This document shows positions 1 through 6,199 of a stretch of 10,774 bases of DNA, piece after piece. Made by a program: the position numbers and the translations under genes. The stretch is from MFAQ01 sp964429015. Lineage in GTDB: Bacteria; Patescibacteriota; Microgenomatia; UBA1400; MFAQ01. The notes under the pieces were generated by a model that did no database searches, was not told where the DNA came from, and saw nothing but the letters and a program-made list of their open reading frames with translations. The DNA lies in NCBI GenBank assembly GCA_964429015.1, contig CAYSAM010000025.1, positions 1 through 10,774 on the forward strand, given 5' to 3'. Each line of letters opens with the position of its first letter. Within the stretch, counting starts at the first letter, position 1.

Positions 1-284
1 ATCATAGAGTTCATGAACATTTAGTTGATTATGTTTTTTGTGTTGGTCCTTACGTTCTAAGTGGTGGTGAACTACCTGTAATGACTGTAGTAGATAGTAT
101 TGTGAGATTGATACCTGGTGCACTGGGAAACGAAGACTCTCTAAAAGAGGAATCGTTTAATGATGGAGATACTATAGAGTACCCACAGTACACTAGACCT
201 GCAGAATATAATGGCTGGAAGGTGCCAGAAGTTTTACTTTCAGGGAATCACTCAGAGATTGAGAAGTGGAGGAAGGGGAAATAA
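1..284 (+). CDS. trmD: tRNA (guanine-N1)-methyltransferase, C-terminal part (5' truncated by window edge)
   Basis: The reading frame is open from base 3 and enters from outside the window; the ATG at 81 is an internal methionine. The translation carries the TrmD signature: YVLSGGELP (the knot region that binds S-adenosylmethionine), then DSIVRLIPGALGNEDSL, EYPQYTRPAEYNGWKVPEVLLSGNH and a basic C-terminus. TrmD methylates N1 of G37 in tRNAs reading CNN and some other codons, which prevents +1 frameshifting; it acts in the cytosol as a trefoil-knot dimer. The C-terminal domain looks complete and ends normally. In many bacteria trmD is followed by rplS, but here the next genes lie on the opposite strand and converge on it, so rplS is not directly downstream. 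Identification is secure; only the N-terminal part is unseen. Confidence 0.95.
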   Translation, partial: HRVHEHLVDYVFCVGPYVLSGGELPVMTVVDSIVRLIPGALGNEDSLKEESFNDGDTIEYPQYTRPAEYNGWKVPEVLLSGNHSEIEKWRKGK

Positions 285-291
285 AAACTCT

Positions 292-335
292 AAAACTCAA
301 AGAATCAAAAACTCAAAATATTGAGTTATATTCTA
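292..335. terminator. Weak hairpin between convergent trmD and the minus-strand cluster
   Basis: An inverted repeat AACTCAA (310-316) / TTGAGTT (321-327) with an AATA loop lies 9 bases past the stop of the minus-strand 80-aa gene. Read on the minus strand the stem runs into a T-rich stretch, which fits an intrinsic terminator for that cluster; read on the plus strand it could serve trmD, but with a poorer tail. The stem has only two G:C pairs, so it may be weak. The 9-mer AAAACTCAA occurs twice directly (292-300 and 308-316), and a shorter copy begins at the trmD stop. Confidence 0.5.
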
Positions 336-578
336 TTAATCGTTTATAAACATCATTGCATCAGATACAGACTTTAAATTCTTCTCAATCATTATTTCTT
401 CAACTCTTTTAACAAGACCAGGTTGTGGTTCATATCCTAAAATCTTTTGTATTTCAATTTCAATGGCTGGCTTATCGGGTTTTGTTTTAACTTCATTTGA
501 GCCATCTACATTACCAACAGTAAAAAATAGATTTTTTCCTGGTTGAACATAGCTCAGTTGCTTTGATTTCTCTGTCAT
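336..578 (-). CDS. Hypothetical 80-aa soluble protein, translationally coupled to nitroreductase
   Basis: I do not recognise this protein. It has no signal peptide or membrane segment. The first half is polar with a short hydrophobic stretch (KNLFFTVGNV). The second half (about residues 38-80) is Glu/Ile/Lys-rich and probably helical, ending ...SDAMMFIND. Its ATG overlaps the stop of the upstream nitroreductase by one base (TAATG), a layout typical of termination-reinitiation coupling, and there is no Shine-Dalgarno site. It is the last gene of the minus-strand cluster, just before a hairpin. The start and the tight coupling make it a real gene; whether it is a cytosolic partner of the nitroreductase is unknown, and the nitroreductase catalytic domain is predicted to lie on the other side of the membrane. 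Confidence 0.7.
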   Translation of the reverse strand: MTEKSKQLSYVQPGKNLFFTVGNVDGSNEVKTKPDKPAIEIEIQKILGYEPQPGLVKRVEEIMIEKNLKSVSDAMMFIND

Positions 579-1357
579 TAGTCTTTTGGTGTGCCGAAGG
601 GGAGGAGGTAGATGATAGTTTCCTCTTCGGGAATACTGATAATGTTTCTTATTATACTATCGTCAAAACTTGAGTTTGCCACCAAACCAAGATTAATTGA
701 TTCTGCTTGCAAATATAGATTTTGAGCAGCATGACCCGCCTCTAAATAAACTTCTTTATCGTGGCTTATGCCACCATACGCCTGAGCCATTTTACCCATA
801 TTGCCAGTAATTACAAACATAGCTGGATTATTTTTGAATGAATTTTGATTTAGTGAAGTATAAATAGCTTTTCCAAATTCTCCTTCTTTTATGGGCTTTA
901 GGCCGTGAATTGGAGACCTTTCGCCTGGGATATAGATGTACTGACCTGGATTTAAACCCTCAATTTTATTTGCAATTAAATATATATTGAGTGGATATGT
1001 AGATTTTGCTGAAGGAGTTGTTCTACCTCCCCATTCAGCAGTTATCCCCTGGCCTGCCCACAACATTTGAGAGGCGGACTTGAGGGTAATTGGTTCGTCT
1101 GCAAAGGTACGGATGGTACGGCGGTTTTTTAGAGCAGCCTCTATAGAGGTATTACTTTTGGGTTGTGGTGTTGGCAAAGTTATAAGATTAGCGATTTGGA
1201 CTGGTGCTGGTGAACCATTATCAACTACGCTAGTAGAGGGCTTGGATTTAAAAATAAAGGAAATACCAGATAAAACCAAAAGCACCAAAAAAGTTAAAAT
1301 GGGTATTAGCCACTTTACTTTTTTGATTTTCTTTTTTGGGGCAGTTTTTTGATCCAT
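578..1357 (-). CDS. Membrane-anchored nitroreductase-family (SagB-type) flavoprotein
   Basis: Residues 1-16 are strongly basic and are followed by one membrane helix (about 17-36), a Pro/Ser-rich linker (38-70) and a nitroreductase domain (about 70-259). Family marks are RRTIRTF (79-85, FMN phosphate contacts), LWAGQGI (99-105), GRTTPSAKSTYPL (111-123, the SagB-type PSA..YPL motif) and EAGHAAQNLYLQA (206-218). The family uses FMN and NAD(P)H, or oxidises peptide azolines in SagB. The basic N-terminus predicts that the flavin domain lies outside the cytoplasmic membrane, which is unusual. There is no cyclodehydratase or peptide precursor nearby, so azole synthesis is unlikely; the substrate is unknown. 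The gene follows the SurA-like gene by 7 bases, and a TATAAA hexamer inside an 18-bp palindrome lies 6 bases before the ATG. Fold confidence is high; function is not known. Confidence 0.85.
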   Translation of the reverse strand: MDQKTAPKKKIKKVKWLIPILTFLVLLVLSGISFIFKSKPSTSVVDNGSPAPVQIANLITLPTPQPKSNTSIEAALKNRRTIRTFADEPITLKSASQMLWAGQGITAEWGGRTTPSAKSTYPLNIYLIANKIEGLNPGQYIYIPGERSPIHGLKPIKEGEFGKAIYTSLNQNSFKNNPAMFVITGNMGKMAQAYGGISHDKEVYLEAGHAAQNLYLQAESINLGLVANSSFDDSIIRNIISIPEEETIIYLLPFGTPKD

Positions 1358-1358
1358 T

Positions 1359-1376
1359 AGTTATTTATAAATAACT
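1359..1376. promoter_or_regulatory. 18-bp perfect palindrome over a putative -10, before the nitroreductase start
   Basis: AGTTATTTATAAATAACT is identical to its reverse complement. It contains the stop codon of the SurA-like gene and, on the minus strand, TATAAA (1364-1369) placed 6 bases before the nitroreductase ATG. A dyad over a -10 element is the usual geometry of a repressor operator. It contains only two G:C pairs, so a chance AT-rich palindrome cannot be excluded. Confidence 0.4.
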
Positions 1377-2048
1377 TGTTACTCTTGCCTCTTTGCGAAT
1401 GTTACTAAACATTTCCTGAGATTTGGTGTAGATCTCTTGCTGATACAAGGTATCCTTTATAGAAGCAGAAACCTCTTCTAGTTTTTTGCCAGTAAAATTG
1501 GCTTTGTTGTCTTCAAAATATTTTTTAATTGAATCTTCGGTGATTTCAATTTTGTTTGAACTTTCGACAAGTTTTTTAAACGCCATACTTTGAGCGATTG
1601 TTTTTTTGGCTTTTTCAAGTGTCAGTCCGTACTGCTCAAGAGTGCTTTTGAATGCCTCTTCAGATCCATATTGAGCAATCATCTTATCTATTTCTGTTTT
1701 TAGCTCTTGATCGCTAACAACTATATTATTTTTTTTGATTTGGGCATTGAGAAGATTTTCGTTTACCATTTCTTCGAAGGTTTGCTTGCCATAGCGTTCG
1801 GCCATTTTGGCGTTTAGCTCAAATCTGGTAATTGGAGTATTGTTTACAAAACCTACTAAAAACAGATTGCGATATTTAAAAGCCAAGAGATAACTTACTG
1901 TTCCAAGTAAGGCAACTATAACAAGTTTAAAAATAAAAGAATAACTTTTGTTTGAACTAGAAGCAGAGTTTTCTACAATTTCAGGAGTATTTTCTGATCT
2001 AAGTGTTTTGATAACTTTTACGGTTTTTTTTGTTTTTGAGGATGGCAT
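1365..2048 (-). CDS. Membrane-anchored SurA-N-like chaperone domain protein without a PPIase domain
   Basis: A basic, Ser/Lys-rich cytosolic tail (1-36) is followed by a membrane helix (about 37-56) and an extracytoplasmic helical domain. Residues 67-125 match the SurA N-terminal/PpiC-associated pattern: FVNNTPITRFELNAKM, then QTFEEMVNENLLNAQIKKNNIVVSDQELKTEIDKM. The C-terminal half is helical and charged. In SurA, PrsA and PpiD this domain flanks one or two parvulin domains; none is visible here, so this is probably a holdase-like chaperone rather than a prolyl isomerase. It sits between membrane protein genes and just upstream of the exported nitroreductase, a plausible client. No Shine-Dalgarno site; an AATAAT hexamer lies 7 bases before the ATG. 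The fold assignment is fairly good, the role is inferred. Confidence 0.75.
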   Translation of the reverse strand: MPSSKTKKTVKVIKTLRSENTPEIVENSASSSNKSYSFIFKLVIVALLGTVSYLLAFKYRNLFLVGFVNNTPITRFELNAKMAERYGKQTFEEMVNENLLNAQIKKNNIVVSDQELKTEIDKMIAQYGSEEAFKSTLEQYGLTLEKAKKTIAQSMAFKKLVESSNKIEITEDSIKKYFEDNKANFTGKKLEEVSASIKDTLYQQEIYTKSQEMFSNIRKEARVTSYL

Positions 2049-2055
2049 GTTATTA

Positions 2056-2061
2056 ATTATT
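2056..2061 (-). promoter_or_regulatory. Possible -10 (AATAAT) for the SurA-like gene, leaderless geometry
   Basis: On the minus strand AATAAT is followed by 7 bases and then the ATG at 2048. There is no good -35 and the local sequence is very AT-rich, so this is weak on its own; it is listed because the same spacing recurs at other genes in the window. Confidence 0.25.
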
Positions 2062-2088
2062 GTTGATACTAAGTTATGTTACCACAGG

Positions 2089-2448
2089 TTAGAATTGCTC
2101 TTCCTTGAGGTTAATGTTGGTATTAAGTATAGGTAAAACTGGATCTGGTAAATCGGTTCCAACATTGTAAATTTCTTCTCTTAGTGCATCAAACTCTGAG
2201 GAAACTTTTGTAGGTGAAGCAACACTACCTGACTCTAGAGTAGGAGGAAGATAAACGGGGAGTGTGTTTTTGTTAAATAGTGATTTGCCAATACTAGCGA
2301 AAACCATAAAAGTAAGAAAAACAAATATAGAAATTAAAATCCACTTAAGCTTTTTTATCTTTTCTATGACTGGCTCAAAGAGTTTACCAGATTTAAATTT
2401 TGCGATAAATTCTAGGGCTTCTGGGTTGTTTATTTCAAATTTTGCCAT
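2089..2448 (-). CDS. Hypothetical 119-aa single-pass membrane protein
   Basis: I do not recognise a family. An amphipathic, charged N-terminal part (1-35, ending KIKKLKW) is followed by one membrane helix (about 36-54, ILISIFVFLTFMVFASIG) and a Pro/Ser-rich extracytoplasmic tail with YLPPTLE and LPDPVLPILNTN. The basic residues before the helix predict N-in, C-out topology. Its start lies inside the end of the upstream secreted-protein gene (14-base overlap, different frame), which suggests co-expression, and no Shine-Dalgarno site precedes the ATG. The next gene (SurA-like) begins 40 bases further on. Overlap with a signal-peptide protein and proximity to a chaperone suggest a small membrane-bound assembly; this is inference. 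Confidence 0.75.
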   Translation of the reverse strand: MAKFEINNPEALEFIAKFKSGKLFEPVIEKIKKLKWILISIFVFLTFMVFASIGKSLFNKNTLPVYLPPTLESGSVASPTKVSSEFDALREEIYNVGTDLPDPVLPILNTNINLKEEQF

Positions 2449-3199
2449 AGTTTAAATCTAGATCTATTAACTGATCCATCCATTTTAACTGGAGTGTTCT
2501 TATGTCGCTAAGTAGCTCTATTTTGGCAGAAAAAAAGATTTCGCTATCAGCATTATCCATACCCTCTTTTGAGATTAAAAAGATAGCCATGTTATCTATT
2601 TTTTCGGTAATGACAAGTAGGTCTTTATCGAGTTGGTCAATTCTTTCGGTGACACGCACCGAAACGTTATCTGCCAATTTTTGTTTTAGCTTTTTTAGAG
2701 CCTGATCTTGTTGTAGGGAAAGGTTTTTGAATTTAGCAATTTTGGCAGCAACAATGCCAGACTTGAGTGATTTTTCGTGTTCGGGGTAGGACTTGGTGTA
2801 ATCAGCATCAAATGTATCCATATCTTGTAAGGTAACAATAGATTGGCTTTTGCTACTTTCGGTTAAAAAAAACTGCTGTGCACTGATTAGTGAGGAACTA
2901 ACAGGATTTATGGGTTCGTACTGCAAATTGTTTGAAGAAATAACTGAACGGAGGTAAGCAGCAAAGCTAGCATAGGTAAGATCTCTTGTGTTCATAGAGA
3001 GTTTTGCCAAGAGTAAGGCTTTTTGTTGGTTGTCTAGTGTGGGATTGGTGAGATAGTCTTTTTTGAATAATAAAAACTCACTATAATGCTCTCGATATTT
3101 AGAATATTGATAATCATAGTCAGACCTCGCATCTGCAAAAACAGTGGTTGAAAAAATAACAAAAAAGAAAAAAAATGGAATGACGCGGATTAACTTCAT
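2435..3199 (-). CDS. Secreted helical (coiled-coil-like) protein of unknown function
   Basis: The N-terminus is a classic signal peptide: MKLIR, a Phe-rich hydrophobic core (residues 7-20) and a likely signal peptidase I site after VFA (residue 22). The mature part is almost wholly polar and predicted helical, with heptad-like Leu/Ile spacing from about 140 to 254 (KNLSLQQDQALKKLKQKLADN, RIDQLDKDLLVITEKID). Tyr is abundant near the mature N-terminus (DYDYQYSKYREHY). I do not recognise a family. It is the first gene of a run encoding a small membrane protein, a SurA-like chaperone and an exported nitroreductase, so an envelope role is likely. A TATACT hexamer lies 8 bases before the ATG and no Shine-Dalgarno site is present. 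Confidence 0.8.
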   Translation of the reverse strand: MKLIRVIPFFFFFVIFSTTVFADARSDYDYQYSKYREHYSEFLLFKKDYLTNPTLDNQQKALLLAKLSMNTRDLTYASFAAYLRSVISSNNLQYEPINPVSSSLISAQQFFLTESSKSQSIVTLQDMDTFDADYTKSYPEHEKSLKSGIVAAKIAKFKNLSLQQDQALKKLKQKLADNVSVRVTERIDQLDKDLLVITEKIDNMAIFLISKEGMDNADSEIFFSAKIELLSDIRTLQLKWMDQLIDLDLNYGKI

Positions 3200-3207
3200 C
3201 TGTTATT

Positions 3208-3213
3208 AGTATA
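3208..3213 (-). promoter_or_regulatory. -10 element (TATACT) for the secreted helical protein gene, leaderless geometry
   Basis: On the minus strand TATACT is followed by AATAACAG and then the ATG at 3199. Transcription normally starts about 7 bases past a -10, so the mRNA would begin at or next to the start codon. No convincing -35 is seen. The 8-base spacing is the same as at the RmlD-like gene (4113). Confidence 0.45.
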
Positions 3214-3222
3214 ACTTATTGC

Positions 3223-4113
3223 CTACTTGGGAAGTTTTAGACCACTTCCAATGAGATACTCAACAATAGTTTGCCAGGTAGCAAAATGGGTTTCTAATAA
3301 ATCCTCTGTCTTTTTGACTTTTAGGCCACCATATAATGGGTAGCGGTTGGGGTTCTGCTTGTACTTTTCTGAGTCTTTTACTGAGCACTCTCCAAGTTGG
3401 AAATCTGATCCTAGCTCTTTTAGCGTCCACGATAACAGTTCGTAAGGTGTGGTTGTGTCAGATGAGCAGTGATAAGTGCCATAGGCTTCTTGCTCAATTA
3501 TGAGTTTTAGAGTCTTGGTTATTTCGGGGATATAAGAAATGGCTATTTGTTGATCATTGAACAAAGTAGATATTTTTTTCTCGGAAATTTTTTGAAGTAA
3601 ATTTCTAATTACATCTGGCTTGTAATTTTGCTCTACTCTTACCGGATGGTTTATTCTGAGAATAACTCCTCCTCTTTCGGTGACAAGGGCTTCTGCTCTA
3701 TTTTTGCTCCAACCGTACCAGGTTAAGTTTTCGCTGGTTTGTGGGAGTGTGTCATCTTCAGCATATGGCCCGGGAAAGGAAAGATCGCCAGGGAACACCA
3801 TGTTGGTAGATATTTGAATATAGTTTTTAGATTTAAAACAGCTCAGAATGTTTTTGACGGCAAGGTAGTTTTTTTGCCAAACTGGACCGTTTTCGTTTCC
3901 ACGCTCTAGTTCTGCCTCGTCTACATTTGTAAACGCAGCAAAATTTATTATCCACTCTGGATTAAAAGTGTTTAGATACTCAGAAATATTTTTTTCGTTT
4001 GTTATATCTAATTCACTACTCGTAGGTAGAGCAAGTATGTAGTCTGATGAGTTTTGGGAAAAATGTGAACCAACTAAACCACTAGCTCCAAGAACAAGAA
4101 TCTTTTTTTTCAT
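3223..4113 (-). CDS. RmlD-like dTDP-4-dehydrorhamnose reductase family protein (extended SDR)
   Basis: An extended short-chain dehydrogenase of typical RmlD length (296 aa). Visible motifs are the Rossmann dinucleotide site GASGLVG (9-15), ELDITN (34-39), NFAAFTNVDEAE (57-68, compare RmlD NAAAYTxVDxAE), the ISTNMVFPG strand (101-109, counterpart of STDYVFDG), the catalytic pair Y133/K137 in WYGWSKNRAE, and LRINHPVR (152-159). RmlD reduces dTDP-4-dehydro-L-rhamnose to dTDP-L-rhamnose with NAD(P)H in the cytosol. RmlA, RmlB and RmlC genes are not in the window, and the STD/STN change and the non-standard post-Lys region leave room for another 4-keto-sugar substrate. It probably supplies a sugar for the surface glycans suggested by neighbouring genes. 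It lies 14 bases past the 84-aa gene and has its own TATAAT 8 bases before the ATG. Confidence 0.8.
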   Translation of the reverse strand: MKKKILVLGASGLVGSHFSQNSSDYILALPTSSELDITNEKNISEYLNTFNPEWIINFAAFTNVDEAELERGNENGPVWQKNYLAVKNILSCFKSKNYIQISTNMVFPGDLSFPGPYAEDDTLPQTSENLTWYGWSKNRAEALVTERGGVILRINHPVRVEQNYKPDVIRNLLQKISEKKISTLFNDQQIAISYIPEITKTLKLIIEQEAYGTYHCSSDTTTPYELLSWTLKELGSDFQLGECSVKDSEKYKQNPNRYPLYGGLKVKKTEDLLETHFATWQTIVEYLIGSGLKLPK

Positions 4114-4121
4114 TGCCTTGA

Positions 4122-4127
4122 ATTATA
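4122..4127 (-). promoter_or_regulatory. -10 element (TATAAT) for the RmlD-like gene, leaderless geometry
   Basis: A consensus TATAAT on the minus strand is followed by TCAAGGCA and the ATG at 4113, so transcription would start at or within a base or two of the start codon. The -35 region is poor (a C/T-rich stretch). AAGG occurs 2 bases before the ATG, too close to act as a normal Shine-Dalgarno site. Confidence 0.5.
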
Positions 4128-4382
4128 TTACTTAAGGAGACCAAAAAGAAGCAAGCAACCAAGAACAGCGTAAAGTAGATACTCAAAAACAATACTAAGA
4201 TCTAGAGTTTTTTCTTTTTTATGATGAAAGTATCCCCAACCAACATAGTAACTCCCAACAAGCAAAACCAGAGTTTTTTGAATTTTAGGATTGCCGTTGA
4301 AATATATTAGCAGTAATAAAAGTAGTGATAAAAAGCTAATCAATAAAACATAATCTAGTAGGTGACGAAGCGGTTTTTTCAT
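4128..4382 (-). CDS. Hypothetical 84-aa integral membrane protein
   Basis: An almost entirely hydrophobic small protein with about three membrane segments: residues 10-27 (YVLLISFLSLLLLLLIYF), 36-52 (TLVLLVGSYYVGWGYF, followed by HHKKEK) and 63-83 (SIVFEYLLYAVLGCLLLFGLL). The basic HHKKEK loop probably faces the cytosol. No family recognised. Its ATG overlaps the stop of the CAP-domain gene by 4 bases (ATGA), so the two are almost certainly co-translated and it may be a partner of that multi-span protein; a weak GGGA lies about 8 bases upstream. Confidence 0.75.
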   Translation of the reverse strand: MKKPLRHLLDYVLLISFLSLLLLLLIYFNGNPKIQKTLVLLVGSYYVGWGYFHHKKEKTLDLSIVFEYLLYAVLGCLLLFGLLK

Positions 4383-5221
4383 AGAATTATTCCCTGTTGA
4401 ATAACAAAGATAGCAATACCGATAAAGGCAATGAAAGTTAGATGAGCCCAGGATTTTCCAGAGATTCGGATGAGGTTGTAACGAAGAACAAAAACCCAGT
4501 CCATACTAAGAGCAGCGAGGATGAGGATAACAAAACTCATTGACCAAACCTTGGAAAGATTAAGAGGTGAAAGACCGGAAGAGGGAGCTTGTTTTTCGCT
4601 TGCAAAAGCTTCGTCAACTGTAATGCTATCAGCAGCAATTTTACCTAGATTATTTTTTGTGGGTGTTGTACCAAACATTTGAACAACTATGGTAGTTTCA
4701 ATACCGTTTATGTATCCATCCTTAACCGCTACACCAATATCTTTATATCGACCATCAACAAGGTTCTTTTTGTGGGTGGGTGATGCCATCCAGGCAACGA
4801 TGATGTCTTTGGGGTTACTAAAATCTCTAGCCAAATTTTCACCAGCATGTTGATATTTGTAACCAGATGAACTAATAAAATACCAAGGCTCTGTACCTTT
4901 TGGAGAAACATGTGCCCAGTAGTTGTTTTCGAACATATCGTTTACTTTGGCTGCTGCGGCGGCGTTGAGTAAAGAATTTTCTTTGACAATACCAACATTG
5001 GCATTTAGACGCTGATTGTTTGTAAGTTCTATAATTTTTTTGGGGTCAATTTGCGAGGCATAACCCAAAACACCTGGCTTTAGACCAATTGTAATATCGA
5101 TAAATGAAAGCCCCATGAGGTAAAGACCTACCAAAATTAAAAGCGACTGATTCCAAAGAATTTTGGCTTTGTGATTGTTGTGCGGATGTGGCGCAAATAG
5201 GGTGTGAAAGAAACTGACCAT
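4379..5221 (-). CDS. Membrane-anchored CAP-domain (SCP/PR-1-like) protein
   Basis: Numbering from the ATG at 5221: a His/Asn-rich head (PHPHNNHKAKIL, 11-22), a membrane helix (23-45), an exported CAP domain (about 58-185) and two C-terminal membrane helices (227-246, 258-276). CAP motifs are LTNNQRLN (66-73), YWAHVSP with H104, HAGENLA with E128, and SPTHKKNL with H150, followed by YKDIGVAV; together they supply the conserved His/Glu cavity. CAP domains bind sterols, lipids or metal in studied cases; the role of bacterial YkwD-like members is not settled. An in-frame ATG exists at 5233, but it lies inside the -10 of the only plausible promoter, so I prefer 5221. The gene is divergent from the DUF457 hydrolase and overlaps the 84-aa membrane protein by 4 bases. 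Confidence 0.9.
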   Translation of the reverse strand: MVSFFHTLFAPHPHNNHKAKILWNQSLLILVGLYLMGLSFIDITIGLKPGVLGYASQIDPKKIIELTNNQRLNANVGIVKENSLLNAAAAAKVNDMFENNYWAHVSPKGTEPWYFISSSGYKYQHAGENLARDFSNPKDIIVAWMASPTHKKNLVDGRYKDIGVAVKDGYINGIETTIVVQMFGTTPTKNNLGKIAADSITVDEAFASEKQAPSSGLSPLNLSKVWSMSFVILILAALSMDWVFVLRYNLIRISGKSWAHLTFIAFIGIAIFVIQQGIIL

Positions 5222-5231
5222 ACAATAGTTC

Positions 5232-5244
5232 ATTATGCCATAAT
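5232..5244. promoter_or_regulatory. Palindromic back-to-back extended -10 promoters for the CAP gene (-) and hydrolase gene (+)
   Basis: ATTATGCCATAAT is a 6-bp inverted repeat around a single C. On the plus strand TG (5236-5237), one base, CATAAT (5239-5244), then 6 bases to the hydrolase ATG at 5251. On the minus strand TG (5240-5239), one base, CATAAT (5237-5232), then 10 bases to the CAP ATG at 5221. Both are extended -10 elements sharing the same bases, and both predict a leaderless or near-leaderless mRNA. Only one polymerase could occupy the site at a time. Confidence 0.55.
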
Positions 5245-5250
5245 TATTTT

Positions 5251-5790
5251 ATGGTAGCTAGGACACACAGCCTTTTTGCTTTTACTTGCATGCTTGGAGC
5301 GGTGGTTTATTTTGGTACCAAAAATGTATCGACGGCCACAATTGTAGCTTGCCTGTTTTTTAATACCATTGGAGCTCTTCTACCAGACATAGATCAGGCG
5401 TCTAACCGCCTTTGGGATTTGCTGCCGGCGGGAGATAATATTGGCAAAGCCTTAGGGGTATTTATGAAGCACAGAGGAATATCACATTCTTTTTTGGGAA
5501 TTTTTTTGGCTGATAAATTTAGCTACTGGCTAATTACAAATTTGTTTAATGCTAGTTTTGTGGATACCAAAATGGTTTATTGGGCCACAATGATTGGATT
5601 TATCTCTCATATATTTGCAGATAGTTTAACGGAGGAAGGAGTACCACCACTCTATCCACTAAAAATTAACTTTGGTTTGCCACCTATTAAACCGATGCGA
5701 ATAAAAACCGGTGGCTGGTTTGAAAATTTGGTGGTGGCTCCGAGTTTGATTTTTACTTGCATGTGGCTAGGAGTAATTTATTGGCATTAA
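5251..5790 (+). CDS. YdjM/DUF457-type membrane-bound metal-dependent hydrolase
   Basis: This 179-aa membrane protein has the YdjM (LexA-binding inner membrane protein, DUF457) pattern: H6 in the N-terminal helix, LLPDIDQASN (43-52), KHRGISHSFLG (73-83), a helix, then GFISHIFADSLTEEGVPPLYP (116-136). The conserved His/Asp residues (H6, D46, D48, H74, H79, H120, D124) form the expected metal site at the membrane. The family is annotated as metal-dependent hydrolases and resembles lipid-acting membrane enzymes, but the substrate is not established. There are about four hydrophobic segments. The ATG has no Shine-Dalgarno site and lies 6 bases after an extended -10, so the mRNA is probably leaderless. 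It is the only complete plus-strand gene and ends in a strong terminator. Confidence 0.88.
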   Translation: MVARTHSLFAFTCMLGAVVYFGTKNVSTATIVACLFFNTIGALLPDIDQASNRLWDLLPAGDNIGKALGVFMKHRGISHSFLGIFLADKFSYWLITNLFNASFVDTKMVYWATMIGFISHIFADSLTEEGVPPLYPLKINFGLPPIKPMRIKTGGWFENLVVAPSLIFTCMWLGVIYWH

Positions 5791-5822
5791 AAAACCTGGG
5801 TGGTTAACCCAGGCGTGTTTTA
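5788..5822. terminator. Bidirectional intrinsic terminator
   Basis: The stem CCTGGGT (5795-5801) / ACCCAGG (5807-5813) has a 5-base loop. It is flanked by an A-run on the left (5789-5794, a U-run for the minus strand) and CGTGTTTT on the right for the plus strand. It begins within a few bases of the hydrolase stop and lies just beyond the stop of the minus-strand 114-aa gene, so it serves both. This is the clearest terminator in the window. Confidence 0.85.
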
Positions 5823-6164
5823 ATTCACTAGTTCTTCAATCATGCCGTTTAAGTGGTTGATTGCGACAATAATATTTTCTTCCAAAATGGCAAAGTTAGC
5901 ATTTTGGATTTCCAGATTTTCATTTGCAAACCGAATGGTTTGAACTTCCGGATTGGGATTGATGACCAGGAATCCACCATCGGCCATTTTCAACCAAAAC
6001 TGATCGTCGATTATAGCTGCTTGCCTAAAAATCAATACACCAGCGTTTCTGATGACTTCCTGAACAACAACGAAGAAATCTTCAACAACATCAATCTGTT
6101 CATCGTCGATAGGGCAGGGATGACCGCCATTCAACAAGGGAATCAATCTTTCTTCATTTGCCAC
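5820..6164 (-). CDS. Hypothetical 114-aa acidic cytosolic protein (GTG start)
   Basis: No family recognised. The protein is very acidic, with no signal peptide and no true membrane helix; hydrophobic stretches (FFVVVQEVI, AGVLIFRQAAII, FAILEENIIVAI) alternate with acidic residues, suggesting a compact alpha/beta domain. It has an N-terminal LNGGHPCPIDDEQID segment. The start is GTG, chosen because GAGG precedes it by 5 bases, the best Shine-Dalgarno site in the window. It is also the only gene with a full consensus promoter, and it is monocistronic with a strong terminator at its stop. A 117-aa frame on the opposite strand covers the same bases but lacks these signals. The expression signals differ from all neighbours, which may reflect high expression or acquisition from elsewhere. 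Confidence 0.75.
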   Translation of the reverse strand: MANEERLIPLLNGGHPCPIDDEQIDVVEDFFVVVQEVIRNAGVLIFRQAAIIDDQFWLKMADGGFLVINPNPEVQTIRFANENLEIQNANFAILEENIIVAINHLNGMIEELVN

Positions 6165-6199
6165 TTTTACCTCGCTTTTAAGTTTTTAAGTTCTTGCTT

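Noticed and set aside
281..316. Repeated AAAACTC units as a CRISPR-like or regulatory array
   Set aside because: Only two full 9-base copies and one partial copy with irregular spacing; more likely low-complexity sequence around the convergent terminator.
1080..1352. 90-aa plus-strand open frame inside the nitroreductase gene
   Set aside because: It lies entirely opposite a recognisable nitroreductase; it is a mirror of that gene's low-stop coding region and has no start signals.
5222..5233. ATG at 5233 as the start of the CAP protein
   Set aside because: This ATG overlaps the minus-strand -10 element, so it cannot be in the mRNA made from that promoter; the next ATG (5221) fits a near-leaderless start.
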